Shown piece after piece: positions 7,644 through 9,897 of a stretch of DNA of 9,897 nucleotides. The translations under genes were made by a program, and so were the position numbers. Source of the DNA: Selenomonas sp. (GTDB lineage Bacteria > Bacillota > Negativicutes > Selenomonadales > Selenomonadaceae); assembly GCA_015265235.1 (NCBI GenBank), contig JABZYJ010000069.1:1-9897 (forward strand). The letters are read 5' to 3'. A model generated the notes under the pieces. The model was not told the origin of the DNA, did no database searches, and worked only from the letters and a program-made list of their open reading frames with translations. The first letter of the stretch is position 1. Each line of letters starts with the position of its first letter.

Positions 7644-9065
7644 TCACTGATTCATCTCATGCCACTTGTCTTCCAGTTCCTCAACAATGCGTGCGTGCTC
7701 CGCCTCCGTCAGCGTCACCTTTGCGCGGTAGATGACCGCACCGATCAGGATGAGCACAAACGGAGCCGCAAACATCACGAGTTTGAAGTTGAAAAGGTTC
7801 TCCGGCGTAATCGTCGCCGCCGTTGCGCCGCTCGTCATGCCGACCCAGATCGCCGTGATGCCGATGAGGCCGCCCGTGACGGCACCCGCGAGTTTATCCA
7901 CCAGCGGGCGCACGCAGAGGACAAGTGCCTCATCACGATGTCCGAGTTTCAGCTGGCCGTATTCCACCGTATCCGTGATCGTCATGAGCACGACGAGGAA
8001 GATCAGCGGCTGCGGGAGGGCGAAGAGACCGGCCGCAAAGAGCGTCATGATGACGCTCGTCCCCGCAAGCGCATAGAGGATGATGCCGATCAACATCACC
8101 GAAACCGAGCCGAAGAAAAGCCGCCGGCGGCTGAACTTCATCGTAAGCGTCGGGAAGAGTGCCACGGCGAGCAGTCCAATGATAACATTGATCACGCCGA
8201 GGAACGAGAACTGCTTCGCGTCGCCGAGCACATAGATGAAGTAGTAGAGGTTGAAGTTGTTGACGAGGTTCTGCCCGAGGCCAAACACGAGATAGGCTAT
8301 CGCCACCCAAAGGAGCTGATCGTTCTTCAACAGGATGGAGAACACATCCTTGAACGACGTCTCCGTCTTGTTCTCGCGCAGGGCGGAGGTCTCCTCCTTC
8401 GTCCCGAGGCCGAGGATCACCGCGCCGAGCGTCGCAATGCCGCCGCCGATCACGGCAAAGGCGAACCAGCCCGTCCCGTCGCCTGCACCGCCATTTTCAT
8501 TCAGCGAGAAGTAGAGGACGACGGGCATGACAATCGCCGTAATCATCTGCGCGCCGAACACCGAGCCGATACGTGCATACGTCGCCGTGATCTCGCGCTC
8601 ATGCGAGTCGAACGAGAGCGCGGGGATCATCGACCAAATCGCAACATCCTTTGCCGAGTAGAACACATCCATGATGAGATAGATGAGGGCAAAAAGCACG
8701 AGGTAGAGCATCGGGTTCGACACCGTCAGGCCGCCCATGTCCGTAAAGAGAATCGCGAGCGAGATCGCCGCAACGAATGCACCGACGAGCACCCACGGCT
8801 TGAACTTGCCCCAGCGCGTCTTGGTCTTATCAATCGTATTGCCGATAAAGGGATCGATGAACAGCTCGGCGATACGCAGCACGAGGATGATCGTCGTCAC
8901 AATGCCGATCATATAGGCATCGTGCTCGTGGTTGTCGGAGTGGAACAGATTGCTCGTGACAAAGATCATAAAGTACGTCGCGAGCATAGCATAGAACACA
9001 TCGTGCCCGAACGTACCGCAGGCATAGGCGATGCGCGGCCAGAACTTGCTCTTCGGAGATGCCAT
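7644..9065 (-). CDS. lacS: LacS-type lactose/galactose:cation symporter (GPH family, no IIA domain)
   Basis: This is a membrane permease of the glycoside-pentoside-hexuronide (GPH) family within the major facilitator fold, with about 12 hydrophobic segments. It should import lactose and/or galactose with a proton or sodium ion. GPH marks are FIDPFIGNTIDKTKTRWGKF (69-88) and YSAKDVAIWSMIPALSFDSHE (136-156). The transport-critical K373, H376 and E379 of Streptococcus thermophilus LacS are present at the same numbers in LKLGHRDE. Similarity, judged from memory, runs to the terminal helix TLTEAEHARIVEELEDKW and then stops at 473 residues. S. thermophilus LacS continues for about 160 more residues as a PTS IIA-like regulatory domain, which is absent here. 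The ATG at 9065 has AAGGAGG (9073-9079) 7 nt upstream, overlapping the stop of the preceding gene, which suggests coupled translation. lacZ follows directly. Galactose, lactose or melibiose preference cannot be settled. Confidence 0.92.
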   Translation of the reverse strand: MASPKSKFWPRIAYACGTFGHDVFYAMLATYFMIFVTSNLFHSDNHEHDAYMIGIVTTIILVLRIAELFIDPFIGNTIDKTKTRWGKFKPWVLVGAFVAAISLAILFTDMGGLTVSNPMLYLVLFALIYLIMDVFYSAKDVAIWSMIPALSFDSHEREITATYARIGSVFGAQMITAIVMPVVLYFSLNENGGAGDGTGWFAFAVIGGGIATLGAVILGLGTKEETSALRENKTETSFKDVFSILLKNDQLLWVAIAYLVFGLGQNLVNNFNLYYFIYVLGDAKQFSFLGVINVIIGLLAVALFPTLTMKFSRRRLFFGSVSVMLIGIILYALAGTSVIMTLFAAGLFALPQPLIFLVVLMTITDTVEYGQLKLGHRDEALVLCVRPLVDKLAGAVTGGLIGITAIWVGMTSGATAATITPENLFNFKLVMFAAPFVLILIGAVIYRAKVTLTEAEHARIVEELEDKWHEMNQ

Positions 9066-9077
9066 AAGAGTTCCTCC

Positions 9078-9683
9078 TTACCCCTTTACCGCATGCATAT
9101 AGGCGATGATGCCGTCCGCGATCTGCGCGAGCGGCGCACGCCCCGTCTTGACCACGAGATCGTAGTTTATGCTGTCGCCCCACTTGCGCCCCGTGTAGTA
9201 GTCGTAGTAGCGCGCGCGCTTCTCGTTCTCGCGGTTCAGCTCCTTCAGCGACTTCCCCTCGTAGACCGTCCGTCCGCGCTCCTCACGGAACTCATCATCT
9301 GCGCAGACGAAGATCGAAAAAACATCGTCGCGCTTGCGCAGTGCATAGTCCGCACAGCGGCCGAGGAAAATGCACGGGCCGTCATCTGCGAGCTTGCGCA
9401 CGACATTCGACTCGGCCATGAACATCCCTTGGCTTGACTCCCCCATCGCCATGCCAAAGGAATGAAACGGAATGAAGCGTGACGAGAGCGGTTTCACCGT
9501 ATTCTCGAGCTCCAAGAGATCCTTCTCGTTCAGATCGTTGATCCCGAGCTTTGCCGCCGCGAGATGCACGATCTGGCGATCGTAGAGATGAACGCCCAGT
9601 TTCTCCGCGAGAATCTCAGCGAGCTCCCGGCCACCGCAGCCGTACTGACGGCCGACCGTGATGATGTACTTTTTCTCCTCCAT
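9078..9683 (-). CDS. Cytidylate-kinase-like P-loop protein, function unknown
   Basis: The protein has 201 residues and resembles the cytidylate-kinase-like family (PF13189 type) common in Firmicutes. The N-terminus has a beta strand and P-loop, YIITVGRQYGCGGRELAEILAEKLG (6-30). The loop is G11-RQYGCGG-R19-E20 where a standard Walker A would have GK[ST], so the usual lysine is missing. Further family blocks are YDRQIV (34-39), the second strand CIFLGRCADYAL (104-115), the lid-like RxxxxxxxxR region R133-R138, and NENEKRARYYDYYTG-like sequence near 152-165 ending in SINYDLVV (171-178). The family looks built to bind a nucleotide and phosphorylate something, but the substrate is not known and true CMP kinase activity should not be assumed. 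The ATG at 9683 is chosen because of the strong ribosome site at 9691-9697. It is the first gene of the lactose operon, 12 bp before lacS. Confidence 0.85.
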   Translation of the reverse strand: MEEKKYIITVGRQYGCGGRELAEILAEKLGVHLYDRQIVHLAAAKLGINDLNEKDLLELENTVKPLSSRFIPFHSFGMAMGESSQGMFMAESNVVRKLADDGPCIFLGRCADYALRKRDDVFSIFVCADDEFREERGRTVYEGKSLKELNRENEKRARYYDYYTGRKWGDSINYDLVVKTGRAPLAQIADGIIAYMHAVKG

Positions 9684-9690
9684 ACAATTC

Positions 9691-9697
9691 CCTCCTT
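9691..9697 (-). promoter_or_regulatory. Ribosome binding site that sets the start of the kinase-like gene
   Basis: A perfect AAGGAGG on the minus strand stands 7 nt before the ATG at 9681-9683. The longer in-frame ATG at 9713 would translate through this site (MLHPFEGGNC before MEEKK), so the shorter protein, which begins like other family members, is preferred. Confidence 0.85.
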
Positions 9698-9751
9698 CAA
9701 ATGGATGCAGCATCGTTATGCGCGCGATGTCGCTCCTTCCAAATCCGTCGT

Positions 9752-9765
9752 AGTAAACGTTTACA
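9752..9765 (-). promoter_or_regulatory. Operator O1, LacI/CcpA type, just downstream of the promoter
   Basis: GTAAACGTTTAC (9753-9764) is a perfect 12 bp palindrome centred on CpG. Read on the minus strand, TGTAAACGTTTACT fits both the LacI/GalR-type pattern TGNAANCGNTTNC and the CcpA catabolite site pattern TGWAARCGYTWNCW. It lies at about +6 to +20 from the inferred transcription start, so a bound repressor would block initiation or clearance. The repressor encoded at 630-1 is the best candidate to bind it; a CcpA-like protein is the alternative. Confidence 0.82.
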
Positions 9766-9777
9766 TTTACGGTTCCT

Positions 9778-9806
9778 ATTATACGATACGTTTTTCAAAA
9801 ATGCAA
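9778..9806 (-). promoter_or_regulatory. Sigma-A-type promoter of the lactose/galactose operon
   Basis: A perfect -10 box TATAAT lies at 9778-9783 with TTGCAT at 9801-9806 as -35 after a 17 bp spacer. The first three bases of the -35 match consensus and the rest are weak, as is common for regulated promoters. Upstream, to about 9840, the strand is very A/T-rich (AAAAAGAAAA), like an UP element. Transcription would start near 9771, leaving a leader of about 88 nt before the ATG at 9683. That leader holds operator O1, an early GGAAGGAG at 9732-9739 with no suitable start codon after it, and a small GCAT/ATGC hairpin at 9710-9721. Confidence 0.75.
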
Positions 9807-9815
9807 ACGTTTTCT
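9802..9815 (-). promoter_or_regulatory. Operator O2, LacI/CcpA type, over the -35 box
   Basis: TGCAAACGTTTTCT on the plus strand shares the AAACGTTT core with O1 but has one imperfect arm (GCAAAC against GTTTTC). It overlaps the -35 hexamer at 9801-9806, so a bound protein would exclude RNA polymerase. Its centre is 50 bp from the centre of O1, close to five helical turns, so both sites could be held on about the same face of the DNA by one dimer pair or tetramer. It differs from the CcpA pattern at one position. Confidence 0.65.
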
Positions 9816-9852
9816 TTTTGAAATCACGAAAAAATAATTCTATACACCATTC

Positions 9853-9897
9853 CTAACCTTCCCTGTTATCACGGGGAGCGGTCAACGTCAGCCAATC
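9853..9897 (-). other. Window-edge element: possible repeat or tail of an upstream gene
   Basis: This GC-rich stretch sits outside the AT-rich promoter. On the plus strand it reads CCTTCCCTGTT...CGGGGAGCGGTCAACG, with CCC/GGG arms able to form a short bulged stem. The order (TTCCC, short loop, GGGGAG, then GTCAACG) resembles small interspersed repeats seen in some Firmicutes, judged only from memory. The minus strand also has a 14-codon open frame, DWLTLTAPRDNREG, ending in TAG at 9853-9855, which could be the end of an upstream gene or a chance reading of the repeat. The window stops too soon to choose. Confidence 0.25.

Noticed and set aside
7134..9437. 767-codon open frame on the plus strand opposite lacZ, lacS and the kinase-like gene
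   Set aside because: It spans three real genes in antisense, is very rich in Arg, His, Asp and Glu, and has no domain or ribosome site. It is a codon-bias shadow.
9684..9713. Upstream in-frame ATG at 9713 for the kinase-like protein
   Set aside because: It has no ribosome site of its own at good spacing and would translate through the perfect AAGGAGG that serves the ATG at 9683.
9785..9796. A third operator at ATACGTTTTTC between O1 and O2
   Set aside because: Only the CGTTT half resembles the site and the left arm does not mirror it; it falls in the promoter spacer and is too weak to list.

Overview
The window holds one compact lactose/galactose utilisation operon, transcribed entirely on the minus strand (from high to low coordinates). 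No RNA gene, insertion sequence or CRISPR array was seen. The likely host is a Gram-positive-lineage (Firmicutes) bacterium of rather high GC. Strong AGGAGG-type ribosome sites, a class II GalT, a LacS-type permease, LacL/CbgA-like LacZ sequence and a Firmicutes-style GalE all point that way. GC-rich codon third positions fit a Negativicutes genus such as Selenomonas, but this is an inference without a marker gene.

Layout in transcription order: (1) 9714-9897, a control region with a sigma-A-type promoter and two LacI/CcpA-type operators, plus a possible repeat or gene tail at the edge; (2) 9683-9078, a cytidylate-kinase-like protein of unknown function; (3) 9065-7644, a LacS-type sugar:cation symporter without the C-terminal IIA domain; (4) 7589-4458, a GH2 beta-galactosidase; (5) 4418-3249, galactokinase; (6) 3230-2241, UDP-glucose 4-epimerase; (7) 2228-720, class II galactose-1-phosphate uridylyltransferase; (8) 630-1, the N-terminal 210 codons of a LacI/GalR-family repressor cut by the window edge. 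Gaps inside the operon are only 12 to 54 bp up to galT and 89 bp before the regulator.

How it works: LacS brings lactose or galactose in, LacZ splits lactose to glucose and galactose, and GalK, GalT and GalE (Leloir pathway) turn galactose into glucose-1-phosphate while recycling UDP-glucose. The distal LacI-family protein is the obvious candidate to bind the two operators around the single clear promoter. No mutarotase (galM), glucokinase or phosphoglucomutase is present in the window.

The least explained element is the first gene, a P-loop nucleotide-kinase-like protein placed ahead of the transporter. Its P-loop lacks the usual lysine, and its job in sugar use is unknown. The rest is well-recognised metabolism. 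Three start codons (kinase-like gene, lacZ, galK) were moved inward from the longest open frame to the ATG that sits correctly behind a ribosome site.
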